Shown in pieces: positions 1 through 8,157 of a DNA stretch of 40,399 nt (position 1 is the first letter of the stretch; every line of letters begins with the position of its first letter). Under the pieces are notes generated by a model. The model worked only from the letters and a program-made list of their open reading frames with translations. It made no database searches and was not told the origin of the DNA. Where the stretch lies: positions 1 to 40,399 of IMG/VR virus record IMGVR_UViG_3300036870_000049. One strand, given 5' to 3'. Position numbers and translations under genes: made by a program. This DNA comes from a virus.

Positions 1-216
1 CGGGTGCTGGGCGTAGTCAGCCTGGAATCCTTCCTCGGGGTATCCTTCCAACCCTGTTTTTTGGGGCGCCTTAGCTAGTTGCGCCAGGATTTCCTGATCC
101 GAGTACCCGGCCTTGCGTGCCCCTTCAGCATCGAAGTTCGTCGTGGTCGCCAGATGATTGGCGATTTCCGCGTCGGAATAGCCAGCCTGCTTCGCCCCCT
201 CGACATCAAAGGCCAT
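1..216 (-). CDS. Virion/DNA-ejection protein, N-terminal fragment (runs off left edge)
   Basis: Seventy-two codons from ATG at 216 stay open to the window edge. Two tandem 25-residue repeats are visible, each of the form FD.EGA(K/R).AGYSD.EI, a short helical repeat that I associate with phage internal virion proteins. The segment then continues GLEGYPEEGFQADYAQHP, nearly identical to residues 32-49 of the 725-residue protein at 38051-40228, so the two are paralogues. The start is supported by AGGTGA overlapping the stop of the upstream lysozyme-domain gene, 4 nt away. The late-operon position, after the lysozyme-domain protein, fits an ejection protein like P22 gp16/gp20 in role, but that role is inferred from position only. 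The gene is incomplete, and reading across to the right edge of the window does not keep the frame. Confidence 0.75.
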   Translation of the reverse strand, partial: MAFDVEGAKQAGYSDAEIANHLATTTNFDAEGARKAGYSDQEILAQLAKAPQKTGLEGYPEEGFQADYAQHP

Positions 217-220
217 GGGA

Positions 221-2605
221 TCACCTCGCGAAGCTGGCCAGGGGTGGACGATTGGCCGGTGGGGCCGTCTGGGCTGGTGGTGCCGCGCCGCTTGTGCTCA
301 TCCCGCCCCCGTAGCTACGCCGCGCCTGATCCAGCCGCGTATCCAACAGCGATTTGATCCGTGCGACCTGCTTATCGATGGTGGCATTCGACGCGATGGC
401 ACCACGGAATGTCGATGGGTCGGCGAGCGCCCCGCGGAGGACGGTCATATCCGGCCCGCTCAACACGCCAAGCTCGTAAAGCGCGGTTCCTTTGGCCATT
501 AACGCGGCGTTCGTCCACGCCGCGCTCAGATCGGTGGGCTGGCCAGCGACCGTCGCGGTCCATTCACCCGCCGACGCGTTCCGACTCGTCTTCGCGAAGT
601 CATCGAGCGCGCTCTTCAGCGTGGCCGCGCCGGTTTCAAAGGCCCGAAGCTTCGTCAGATCGCCGGGGCCAATCGAGATATTCGGCTGGTCATAGGTCGT
701 GATCGGGTTGCCATCCTGGTCCTGCGGCATGCGATAGGGCTGCATGTTGTGCTTGACGATCAGCCCTCCTTCCTGGGTTTTCGGGTCCGCGAATGATGCG
801 TAAGCGGAGTGATAGGCAGGGCTTTTCGGGTCGCCCGTCAAAAGAATGTTCCGGTTCTGGGCGTCTTCGGAATTGCCCTGGAACGGCTGCTTGCGTTGCT
901 CCGCCTCAAACGCCGCCTTCGCCGCCTCCGCGATCGCCGGATCAGGCGGCAACCCGTCAATCCGCGTCACCCTGCCGTCGTCACCCATCCGGTAACCGGT
1001 CGGAAGGCCAGCGTTCCTCGCCGTGACCTCCGCCCGCGCATCCGCAGCCGCGTTCCGCCGCGCGGTCTCGGCGTCTTGCCGCCGCTGGTATTGCGTCTTT
1101 TCGGCCTCGATCTGCTGTTCCCGGAAGTATTTCTGCCGCTCAAAATTCGCCTGAGCCTCGAGCGCGGCATTCGTCGCGGCCTGTTGCTGGCCCGCGATGT
1201 TTTGTTGCCGCCACTGCGCCATGTGCGCCCCGACGTCGGCGACCGGTGTTCCGCCCGCCACCATGGCGGCGGCGATCCTGCGCTGGCCCTCCGTCAGGCC
1301 GGCGGCCGGGCCGGACTGGATCAGCGGCTCCATCGGGATGACGCGGGACGGCGCGGGCGGCGGCTGGAGGATCGGCGGCCGTGTTGCCCCTCCCGGCGGT
1401 GCTACGCCGGCGGGAGCCGTGGCGGGCGGCGGCGGTGCGGTGACCGGCGCGGCGGCCACGGGAGGCGCCAGCGCGTTGCCAGGGCCGCTGATGGTCACCC
1501 CAGGCAGGCCCGTCTCGTAGAGCCGGTTCGGCTGGGCCACCGGAGGCAGCGTCGTGTCCGGTCCCGCTCCGGGTCCGGCGGTATCCGTCCCGCCTAACCG
1601 GAGCGCGATCCGGCTCGGGGTTACGGGAACCGGCGCATCCGCCTGCCCGGTGACGGTCGGCGCGCCAGGAACGGGCGTCAGGGTGCCGAAACCTGGCGCG
1701 GCGGCCTGCCCAGGTGCCCCGGCCGGCGGCGCACCCGTGACTCGCGGCCCGGCGTTCGGATTGAACGGTGGGGGCACGGTCGCGGGAGGGACCGGCGGCA
1801 CGGGCAACGGCGCGTTGGGGTCAACCCAGGCCGTCCCGACATTGCCGCCCGGCTGCACGGCCGGGAGATCGGAGGGCGGGCCGGCAGGGCCATGCACCGA
1901 GCCGAACGCCTTCTGGAGGGCCGGAGCGCCGCCGTCCGCGAATCGCTGGTAGTATGCCTTGAGCGTCGTGCCGTTGCTGTCGTGCCGGTTCAGATTGCCG
2001 CCGGAGGCAATGAACGCCTGCATCCCGCCAGTGCCGGCCAGGTGCGCGACCGCGCGCAGCCCGTTGCGGTCGAATTTGTCCGCTCCAGGCGTGGCGTCGA
2101 TCGTCTTATCAATATCAGCCACATGCGCCACGAAGGCCGCGTGCTGCGCCGCCGGGTTGTTCAGGAAGTCTTGCAGCGTCGAAACATTATACGGCGCGAT
2201 GTTGAACTTCCCTTTCCACTGGTTGGCCTTGAGATCCTCGCCGGGTGCCGGCGTGTAGAGACCCAGATCCGCGAGCCGCCCGGCGCCGAACTGGAATTGC
2301 CCGGCATATCCCCCGTCGTTCACCTTGTCGGCTGTCGCGCCGCCCTCGGCCGCCCCCATCTTTTGCTCGAATGGTGTGCTGTCGGCCGGAGCGCCTCCGG
2401 TTCCTCCCGCGTCGCCCCCGCCGAGCAGCGCGGCTCCGGCCTCCCGCTGCTGCGCGAGTTTATCGCGCTCGAGCTGCAATCGTTGCCGGTTGATATCCAG
2501 CTCGCCGAGTTTTGAGTCTCTGTCCACGTACGCGAGCATCGGCGCCAGTAGCTCGTTGGTGGACAGGAACGGATCGGTGACCTGGGCGGAGGAAAAGGTG
2601 GGCAT
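221..2605 (-). CDS. Internal virion protein with N-terminal lysozyme/transglycosylase-like domain
   Basis: 794 residues. Residues about 78-235 look like a lysozyme/lytic transglycosylase fold: a candidate catalytic Glu87 in KMGAAEGG, followed by YAGQFQFGAGRLADLG, which resembles the G(P/Q)(Y/F)QF segment of SLT-type enzymes. A long Pro/Ala/Gly-rich linker follows (about 240-430). A Gln/Arg/Glu-rich stretch around 480-560 is probably coiled coil, and the C-terminal part is helical. Such proteins are normally injected with the DNA and cut peptidoglycan locally to let the genome cross the envelope. It starts directly after the TAG stop of the 217-residue ejection protein (TAGATG) and precedes another ejection protein by 4 nt. 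It is the only peptidoglycan-hydrolase-like gene I can recognise here. The function is inferred from motif and context; exact family unknown. Confidence 0.8.
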   Translation of the reverse strand: MPTFSSAQVTDPFLSTNELLAPMLAYVDRDSKLGELDINRQRLQLERDKLAQQREAGAALLGGGDAGGTGGAPADSTPFEQKMGAAEGGATADKVNDGGYAGQFQFGAGRLADLGLYTPAPGEDLKANQWKGKFNIAPYNVSTLQDFLNNPAAQHAAFVAHVADIDKTIDATPGADKFDRNGLRAVAHLAGTGGMQAFIASGGNLNRHDSNGTTLKAYYQRFADGGAPALQKAFGSVHGPAGPPSDLPAVQPGGNVGTAWVDPNAPLPVPPVPPATVPPPFNPNAGPRVTGAPPAGAPGQAAAPGFGTLTPVPGAPTVTGQADAPVPVTPSRIALRLGGTDTAGPGAGPDTTLPPVAQPNRLYETGLPGVTISGPGNALAPPVAAAPVTAPPPPATAPAGVAPPGGATRPPILQPPPAPSRVIPMEPLIQSGPAAGLTEGQRRIAAAMVAGGTPVADVGAHMAQWRQQNIAGQQQAATNAALEAQANFERQKYFREQQIEAEKTQYQRRQDAETARRNAAADARAEVTARNAGLPTGYRMGDDGRVTRIDGLPPDPAIAEAAKAAFEAEQRKQPFQGNSEDAQNRNILLTGDPKSPAYHSAYASFADPKTQEGGLIVKHNMQPYRMPQDQDGNPITTYDQPNISIGPGDLTKLRAFETGAATLKSALDDFAKTSRNASAGEWTATVAGQPTDLSAAWTNAALMAKGTALYELGVLSGPDMTVLRGALADPSTFRGAIASNATIDKQVARIKSLLDTRLDQARRSYGGGMSTSGAAPPAQTAPPANRPPLASFAR

Positions 2606-3259
2606 CTAAACCGTCCATGTTCCTGTATCGACGCCCCCCGTAGCGCCGCCGCCGCCACTGGCCCAGTTCTGGAACTGCGGATTGTTGAACAGAGTGTTTG
2701 TGGCGCTGCCGATCCCCTTGGCGGCATTCCCGTAAATGCTCGAAAGCTGGGCGCCGGTGCTGACATCCGTGCCGGCGATGCCCTGGCCGGTCTGAATCGC
2801 GTTCGCACCGGTTTTCGCCGCCGCGTTCTCGCCCAGATTGGCCAGGTTGAACAACCGATTGTAGTAGTTCGTGAACTCCTGATCGGCCAAACCCGTGCCG
2901 AACGTCTGCTCCGCCTTGAGCGTGGCGCCGGAGCGCAACATGCCGCTCGCCGCCGCGCCCGCGTCAACCGCGCGCAATCCCTGGTCGAACGACCACTGGT
3001 AGCCTGGGCTCGCCTGGAACTTCGCACGCGCCGCGGTCGCGGCATCCGGCCCGTTCAATCCGAGCAGGTCGGAGGAAGCCGTCAGCCCGGCCTGGCCTTG
3101 GGTATTGTAAGGTAAGAGATCCTGGCGCGCGCGTTCCTCGGACTCCCGTTGCGCCGCGATGGCGGCCGATTGCGCGTCTTTCGTGGATTTGTTCTGCAAG
3201 ACTGAGCCGACGATCCCACCAACGGCGGAAACACCAGCAGCGGCGACGGCCCATGGCAT
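2606..3259 (-). CDS. Internal virion / DNA transfer protein (P22 gp7-like position)
   Basis: 217 residues. It begins with a Gly/Ala/Val-rich hydrophobic segment (residues 3-22, VGGIVGSVLQ), then a charged helix, then the segment SPGYQWSFDQGLRAVDAG and an Asn-Tyr-Tyr-Asn-Arg-Leu stretch that recur in small DNA-transfer/ejection proteins of P22- and T7-like podoviruses. The C-terminus is Gly-rich. The amphipathic N-terminus fits a protein that inserts into the host envelope during genome ejection. The start is supported by GGAGG 8 nt upstream. The gene abuts the lysozyme-domain gene without a gap. The family is recognised from sequence style; the precise role is inferred. Confidence 0.75.
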   Translation of the reverse strand: MPWAVAAAGVSAVGGIVGSVLQNKSTKDAQSAAIAAQRESEERARQDLLPYNTQGQAGLTASSDLLGLNGPDAATAARAKFQASPGYQWSFDQGLRAVDAGAAASGMLRSGATLKAEQTFGTGLADQEFTNYYNRLFNLANLGENAAAKTGANAIQTGQGIAGTDVSTGAQLSSIYGNAAKGIGSATNTLFNNPQFQNWASGGGGATGGVDTGTWTV

Positions 3260-3262
3260 CGT

Positions 3263-3610
3263 TCAGTCCTCCAGAACGAGGTTGTTTTCAGCCGCGATCG
3301 GCGGCTCACCATCCGGATCGGCATGGTCGGCGTTGTGGATGCAGGCCAGCGCGCAATCCTGCGTTAACGTAACGAATTCGTGCATCCGATGCGCGGGAAT
3401 GGGGATTGTCTCTGGCGCGCTGAACTCGCCTATCAGTTCGTTGTCGCACCAGACGCGGACTTTGCCGCGCAGGACCGCCGTCAGGTGGTCGTAACGATGT
3501 GCGTGCTGCGGGACGATCGTTCCGGCATCGGGAACCGACCAGACGCGGTAATAGATGCCGCCAAAAATTGTGATGGTCTCGGTGGTTGGCTGGTTCTCAG
3601 CGCGTTTCAT
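3263..3610 (-). CDS. Cupin-fold protein
   Basis: 115 residues from the ATG at 3610, which overlaps the previous stop as TGATG and has GAGGTG upstream. A GTG one codon earlier is also possible. The cupin motif 1 histidines are visible (QHAHRYDHL, His36, His38, His42), followed by TAVLRGKVRVW and a second motif with IPAHRMHEF and ACIHN. Cupins are small beta-barrels that bind a metal and may be enzymes or binding domains. Similar cupins are common next to podovirus tail/ejection genes, where their role is not settled. Here it sits next to a 2OG-Fe oxygenase, itself a double-stranded beta-helix protein, so the pair may share a substrate or modify a virion protein. That is inference. Confidence 0.8.
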   Translation of the reverse strand: MKRAENQPTTETITIFGGIYYRVWSVPDAGTIVPQHAHRYDHLTAVLRGKVRVWCDNELIGEFSAPETIPIPAHRMHEFVTLTQDCALACIHNADHADPDGEPPIAAENNLVLED

Positions 3611-4161
3611 CACTCACACCTCATCGAAACGATCAGGGTGACGCGGTCGGTCTCGCCGTCATTGACGGTCGAGTGCGTTTTAAGATTATCGAAAAGCCAG
3701 CATTCTCCGACGTTCATCGTCACGCGCTCATCCTCGCACGTGCTGTAGCACTTTGGGTTCGTGGCAAGAGGCAGATACGCTTTCGTGGCGAAAAAAGTCG
3801 GATGCCAGCGCCCTTTGTCATCATGCGGCGCCACCTGACGGCCCGCCGGGACGCGTGTGATCAAAACCCCGCCGAGTTGCACGGCCTCGCACCGCGCCAT
3901 CAGGCCGAACACGATCGGACGCAGATGCGGCAACGCGTGCCACGAGGGATAAAAAGCCGGGATAAATGGTTCGTTGAACGCCTCGGGCGTCGTCAGTTCA
4001 CCATAGGCGCGAAACCGCACCCAGATATCATCCGTGCCCTCGAATGATCCTTTGCCGCCGGTTCGCTCCCGGTTTGCATTCCACAACTCAGGCTGACGAT
4101 AAAGATCGAGCGCCAGCGGTAGCACTTCCACCCCGGTCGCGATCTTGAGGAAGTGCCTCAT
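3610..4161 (-). CDS. 2-oxoglutarate/Fe(II) oxygenase, aspartyl/asparaginyl hydroxylase type
   Basis: 183 residues. I chose the ATG at 4161 because it overlaps the upstream stop as ATGA; the open frame extends further back but only into the coding region of the neighbour. Iron-binding residues are visible as His113-x-Asp115 (VAPHDD) and distal His163 (NLKTHSTVN), with Arg173 (TDRVTLIVSMR) placed to hold 2-oxoglutarate. The block VGECWLFDNLKTHSTVN is typical of the aspartyl/asparaginyl beta-hydroxylase family. Such enzymes hydroxylate Asp/Asn side chains or other substrates. The gene lies between virion ejection genes and overlaps a cupin gene, so a virion or host surface protein substrate is possible. 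The fold assignment is strong and the substrate unknown. Confidence 0.85.
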   Translation of the reverse strand: MRHFLKIATGVEVLPLALDLYRQPELWNANRERTGGKGSFEGTDDIWVRFRAYGELTTPEAFNEPFIPAFYPSWHALPHLRPIVFGLMARCEAVQLGGVLITRVPAGRQVAPHDDKGRWHPTFFATKAYLPLATNPKCYSTCEDERVTMNVGECWLFDNLKTHSTVNDGETDRVTLIVSMRCE

Positions 4162-4652
4162 CGCATCGGCCTGGATCTGTCGATGAAGTCGCGGGTATCG
4201 CGTCCGAGGTAATCGTGCAGTTGCTGATATCGCGCCTCTGCCTCGTCGCTGCTGGCATAAGACGGAAACCGATCCAGGCCGCCGGTTTGCTCCGCCATCC
4301 TGATGGCATCGGATGGCGCGAGCGCCTGACCGCCCCAAACGGTCGGAATGCTGTAGGTCTTGCCTCCCGGACCTTCGAACGACATTTGCAACAGGCTGGA
4401 GATGGAGCCGTCTGGGTGCACGACCTTGCCGGTGCCGTAGAGGTTGGAGAGATGCGTCTGATACAGATATTTTTCCTGCGGCGTCAGGTTCATCGCGGCG
4501 TCGGCTTCCGCCAGATAGTTCGCGCGTGGCCCGGCCTCGACGTGTCCGAGCGCCGCCAGCGACCCTGCATCGGGAGGTGCCAGTGCATTTGGCGCGTATG
4601 CCGCGTCCGGTAAAAAGTCCGATATCATGAGTCGATTGAGTTGTTCGCTCAT
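4158..4652 (-). CDS. Conserved phage protein of unknown function
   Basis: 164 residues. The start at 4652 overlaps the previous stop as ATGA. Recognisable phage-conserved segments are LTPQEKYLYQTHLSNLYG, then KTYSIPTVWGG, then a C-terminal DEAEARYQQLHDYLGRDT. I have seen this SIP(T/S)VW...EAEARY..LH.Y arrangement in small proteins near internal virion genes of podoviruses, without a known function. There are no membrane segments and no enzyme motif. Its place between the small gp10-adjacent gene and the oxygenase suggests a virion-associated or assembly role, but that is only positional. Confidence 0.75.
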   Translation of the reverse strand: MSEQLNRLMISDFLPDAAYAPNALAPPDAGSLAALGHVEAGPRANYLAEADAAMNLTPQEKYLYQTHLSNLYGTGKVVHPDGSISSLLQMSFEGPGGKTYSIPTVWGGQALAPSDAIRMAEQTGGLDRFPSYASSDEAEARYQQLHDYLGRDTRDFIDRSRPMR

Positions 4653-4996
4653 CCGATCGCCACCCAGGTGTAGTCGCGGATTGGCAGCGGTGCGGTTCCG
4701 GTGAAGCCGGTTGCTCCGGCCGCGATGCCGGTCAAAGCCACCAGCGTTCCCGTCGCATCGTAGAGCGAAATGACGGGCGCCGTCACGAACGGCGGATCGA
4801 ACGTCCCCGCGACCTCGCCGAGGGGACCGGAGAGTACGCTGCCGGTCCTGGCCGAGCCCGCGTTGCCGGTCGCCTGCCGGTCGGCGAGCGCCTGGAACCA
4901 CTGCGCCCAGACCGGCCTGATGATGCCGGCCTCGTCCAGCATGGGTTCCTGCACCGGCGGCTCCAGCCGCGTGGGCGATGTCATGGTCGCGGACAT
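4649..4996 (-). CDS. Small virion-operon protein, unknown function
   Basis: 115 residues. The N-terminal half contains PVWAQWFQALADRQ, an amphipathic segment. The C-terminal half is beta-rich with Gly/Thr (ALTGIAAGATGFTG, then RDYTWVAIG). It overlaps the gp10-like gene by one base (TGATG) and the next gene by ATGA, so it is cotranscribed and probably translationally coupled. A short N-terminal helix followed by a beta domain is common in small head-tail or fibre-attachment proteins, but I recognise no named family. Confidence 0.7.
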   Translation of the reverse strand: MSATMTSPTRLEPPVQEPMLDEAGIIRPVWAQWFQALADRQATGNAGSARTGSVLSGPLGEVAGTFDPPFVTAPVISLYDATGTLVALTGIAAGATGFTGTAPLPIRDYTWVAIG

Positions 4997-6477
4997 CAGT
5001 GCGCTCCCGGACTAATATCGGCATCGAGGGCATAAAGCCGAGTCAACCCGTGCGTTGTAATCCGGAAGCACCTTTGACGAAACGAGCCGAGGCGCGTGGT
5101 GACCACCCGGTGGCGGTAGTCGCCGGAAACCCCCGCCGACATGGTCCGTCCCGCGTTGTAGGTGCGCCCGCCGTCGTCGGACCATGCGAGGAGCACCGGC
5201 CCCGGCGTCTGCGTGCCGCCGACCTCCATTTCGATCTCCGCCCGGCCGCAAAACGCGCGGGCGCCCCGGACACTGCCGACGACCAGGGGCGGCAACGTCG
5301 CCTGCCGGATGACTGCCACGCCGGCGTCGTTCGCCTGCATGGCGAGCGTGTAGAGCTGCCCCGAGGCACGGTCGCCGAACAAATGGAGCGAGTTGTTGTC
5401 GGTGGCGGCGGAGTACGCACGCCAGGGTCCGGAGCCGTTGGTGCTGGTCGATCGTTCGTGCCACACGCCGGTCCCGATGTCGTAAACCAGCGTCCGGTTG
5501 TCCGCCGTCGTCAGGCAGTAGAACAGGTGCCCGCGATAGGAATGGGTCAGGCCGACGAGGCCGATCGACTGCACTCCGACGATGGCCTCGATCGCGTGCG
5601 TGGAGATCCGTTTCGGGCTGTAGCCGTTGGCTCGGTAAACGATACCATCGAGCCCCACCCAAAACACCGAATTGTCGGCCCGGCAAACCGATAGCGGCGA
5701 GCCGGTGCCGCCATTGATCACGCCGCCCGTCTGACGGCGGAACGGAAAATCGGCGTTGCCGGCGTCATACCAGACCTCGAAACCGTTCTCGCCCACCGTC
5801 CAGATCTGATTGCGGTGCGCGATCACCCGGCGAATGACGTTCGGCGTGGCATCGGAGAAGACAAAGTCGAGCGCGTCGAAGCTGGAAGGATCGAGCAACC
5901 GCGAAATGAACCACTGCGCCGTGTCGCCCAGTGACGAAAACGCGAAATATCCGTCAACGTAACAAACCGACGACGCGCCGGGAAAGTCGGGATCGGTGAT
6001 CTGGTTCAGCGGATCGCCGGGGAGGTGCCCGCACGTCCAGGCGTGTGGCGCGACGCAGACCACCGCCGCCGTTGGGCCCGCGGCGATGGTCGGGAAGCTG
6101 TTCCAGGGCGACGTGCCCGCGTCGGCGGTGCCGACATCCGCGAGCATCTCCACGACCGGCGCTCCACCGGGGCCGAACCGCACCCGGTAAAACTTTGTTC
6201 CGCTAACGATATACAGCACGCCGACCATGTCGTCGTTCATCGCCAAAATCGGCCCGGTGCCGACCACGAGATACGGCACCAACGCCGGCGTCGAAACGAG
6301 CGCCGCGGCGGTGAGTGCGTCCGCCGGCTGCTGCTCCGCCATAAGGTTTATCAAGCGTTTTGCCGACAGCGGCAGCGACGGGTGCTCGTAGCTTTCGAGC
6401 GGGAACGGAATGCGCTGCATCCCGGTCTTCGGCTTGAGCGCCTGTTGCAGCGCCTGAAGGGTCGCGGAGTCGGACAT
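4996..6477 (-). CDS. Packaged-DNA stabilization / tail plug protein (P22 gp10-like)
   Basis: 493 residues, close to the length of P22 gp10 (472). The N-terminus (QRIPFPLESYEHPSLPLSAK, then LINLMAEQQP) matches the start of this family, in which a short leader is followed by 'R(L/V)xNxxxE'. Repeated beta-propeller-like segments follow, for example YIVSGTKFYRV, FWVGLDGIVYR, LTHSYRGHLFYCLT and WHERST. In P22, gp10 is a hub protein that closes the portal channel below gp4 and holds the DNA in. It lies between the tailspike genes and small virion genes, as expected for tail-machine proteins. Family assignment is good; the structure is inferred. Confidence 0.85.
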   Translation of the reverse strand: MSDSATLQALQQALKPKTGMQRIPFPLESYEHPSLPLSAKRLINLMAEQQPADALTAAALVSTPALVPYLVVGTGPILAMNDDMVGVLYIVSGTKFYRVRFGPGGAPVVEMLADVGTADAGTSPWNSFPTIAAGPTAAVVCVAPHAWTCGHLPGDPLNQITDPDFPGASSVCYVDGYFAFSSLGDTAQWFISRLLDPSSFDALDFVFSDATPNVIRRVIAHRNQIWTVGENGFEVWYDAGNADFPFRRQTGGVINGGTGSPLSVCRADNSVFWVGLDGIVYRANGYSPKRISTHAIEAIVGVQSIGLVGLTHSYRGHLFYCLTTADNRTLVYDIGTGVWHERSTSTNGSGPWRAYSAATDNNSLHLFGDRASGQLYTLAMQANDAGVAVIRQATLPPLVVGSVRGARAFCGRAEIEMEVGGTQTPGPVLLAWSDDGGRTYNAGRTMSAGVSGDYRHRVVTTRLGSFRQRCFRITTHGLTRLYALDADISPGAH

Positions 6478-8123
6478 CAGGGATTGGTATAGGCTGTGTT
6501 GTTCTTATAGACATCCGTCGAGACATTGATGCCGCCCACGACCACGCCACCAACAGCATTGCCAACATCAATGCCGCCATTTGGTAACAAGATACTGCCG
6601 GCGGGCACCACGCCGCCCATGGTGAGGTTATTAGTACCGCCCGCCGTGACCGTCAGCGTCGCCGTGCTGTTTCCGGTGAGGTCGGCACCCCAGATCAGCG
6701 CCCCACCTGTTGCGTCGGTAAGATAAATTCCGTGCTGCTGTAAGTTGGACCCTTGGGTATTGCCGGCACGCACGGAGAAAAACGAGACCCTGCCGCTAAT
6801 CTGAAAGAACCCCGCTCGGTCGGCGGTCGTCGAGGCTCCGTTGTTGATGGCTATACACGCGTTGAATTGTACCTCGCGGGAACTGGTGTTGAAGCCGCTG
6901 TTTGAATGTCCTTCGGCATGGCAGTTGGAGCAGGCCACGTCTGTGTTGTTAGGGGTGAAAAAGAATCCGGCTCCGACATGAGTGGGCGGGGTGCTCAATG
7001 TCGGTCCAGCCGACGACGTGCCAGCGAGTTCGGTATAGACGCCGATTATCTTGTGGTCGCCGCCATAAGTATCGAGGTAGATCTCGTCATTGTTGTCCGA
7101 CCCGAAAAAACCTTCGGTCAGTCGCACACCCTCAATAGGGCAATCGGGCAGGCCAACGGCCGCGAAACCAGTCCCGACATTGGCGTAGGTGCTACAGTTG
7201 ACGATCTCACCGAGGTTGATGGCCGTCGGACCCGGCGCGGCGAAGATACTGAAGCCGTGTCCTCCATTTTGAGAGGACAGGCAATTATTCAGCGACCACT
7301 GCAAGCCGCCATTCGACGCGGTGTTGGTCCAGTAGAAACCGTCGTCAAGATTGAGCATGGAGACGACATTGTCGATGTAGGAATAGCCAGTCGGTCCGAG
7401 ATGGAGGCCCTTCCATTGATTCTGCACGATCAGATTGGAGAGCCGGCAGAACTGCACGTATCCTGGGGCGCTAATCCCGTCCGCGCCATTGGTGGCGGTC
7501 AGGTTCCGATCGAGCGTCAGATGCTCGATCACGACACTCATTACGTTGGTGGCGAGTGAGATCACTTGCGCCGTGCTGGAATTGGAGACGATACGGGTGG
7601 CGTTGCGCCCGGCGCCGATGATATGCGTGCCATCACGGGTGATATACAGCGAGTTGCTGGCCAGGTAATTGCCAGCCGGGAAGGCAATGGATGTTCCCGC
7701 CGAAAAGGCCGCGTTGATGGCGGCGGCGTCGTCGGTCGCGTTGTCACCCCTTGCGCCAAATTGTTTGACCGAGACTGGCGCGCCGTACGTCTGGAGGTAA
7801 TAAGTGCCGGCCGGTGACACGATGATCGAACCGCCGTTGTCCGCCCCCGGCGCCCCTAGCATGTAAGCTCCACCGCCGCCGTCGCCGGAGGTGTAGTATC
7901 CCTGGACATAGACAACCGGAATGCCGGAGGACAGTGCGCGCAGCGCGGCAATCGACGCGATGAACGGAATGACGCCTTTCGTCGCGTATGCCGTCAGGGC
8001 CTGCACGCTGAACCGGCCCGACCCGGCACGCTCGCCAACGACCGATGACGTATCGCTCACGGCGCCCAGATCCGGCATATCCATGATGCGGATGCCTGGG
8101 AACGTGCCTGTCGTCGTGCTCAT
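6477..8123 (-). CDS. Tailspike with pectate-lyase/beta-helix domain (short paralogue)
   Basis: 548 residues. Residues 1-45 (TTGTFPGIRIMDMPDLGAV) are a virion-attachment segment almost identical to that of the neighbouring 1112-residue protein. A linker module (about 57-125, with VYVQGYYTSGDGGGGAY) leads into VKQFGARGDNATDDAAAIN, the hallmark start of the pectate-lyase-3 superfamily. The rest is a right-handed parallel beta-helix with many Asn/Gly turns. Such spikes bind and often depolymerise host surface polysaccharide. No active-site residues can be assigned by eye. It ends one base into the gp10-like gene. The beta-helix part diverges from its paralogue, suggesting a different glycan target. 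Confidence 0.85.
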   Translation of the reverse strand: MSTTTGTFPGIRIMDMPDLGAVSDTSSVVGERAGSGRFSVQALTAYATKGVIPFIASIAALRALSSGIPVVYVQGYYTSGDGGGGAYMLGAPGADNGGSIIVSPAGTYYLQTYGAPVSVKQFGARGDNATDDAAAINAAFSAGTSIAFPAGNYLASNSLYITRDGTHIIGAGRNATRIVSNSSTAQVISLATNVMSVVIEHLTLDRNLTATNGADGISAPGYVQFCRLSNLIVQNQWKGLHLGPTGYSYIDNVVSMLNLDDGFYWTNTASNGGLQWSLNNCLSSQNGGHGFSIFAAPGPTAINLGEIVNCSTYANVGTGFAAVGLPDCPIEGVRLTEGFFGSDNNDEIYLDTYGGDHKIIGVYTELAGTSSAGPTLSTPPTHVGAGFFFTPNNTDVACSNCHAEGHSNSGFNTSSREVQFNACIAINNGASTTADRAGFFQISGRVSFFSVRAGNTQGSNLQQHGIYLTDATGGALIWGADLTGNSTATLTVTAGGTNNLTMGGVVPAGSILLPNGGIDVGNAVGGVVVGGINVSTDVYKNNTAYTNP

Positions 8124-8157
8124 GGCCGGGTTTCAGTCATAGCATGCTGTCCCTTGG

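Noticed and set aside
809-1597. Plus-strand open frame of 262 codons antisense to the lysozyme-domain gene
   Set aside because: Arg-rich shadow of a high-GC gene, no ribosome binding site and no family resemblance.
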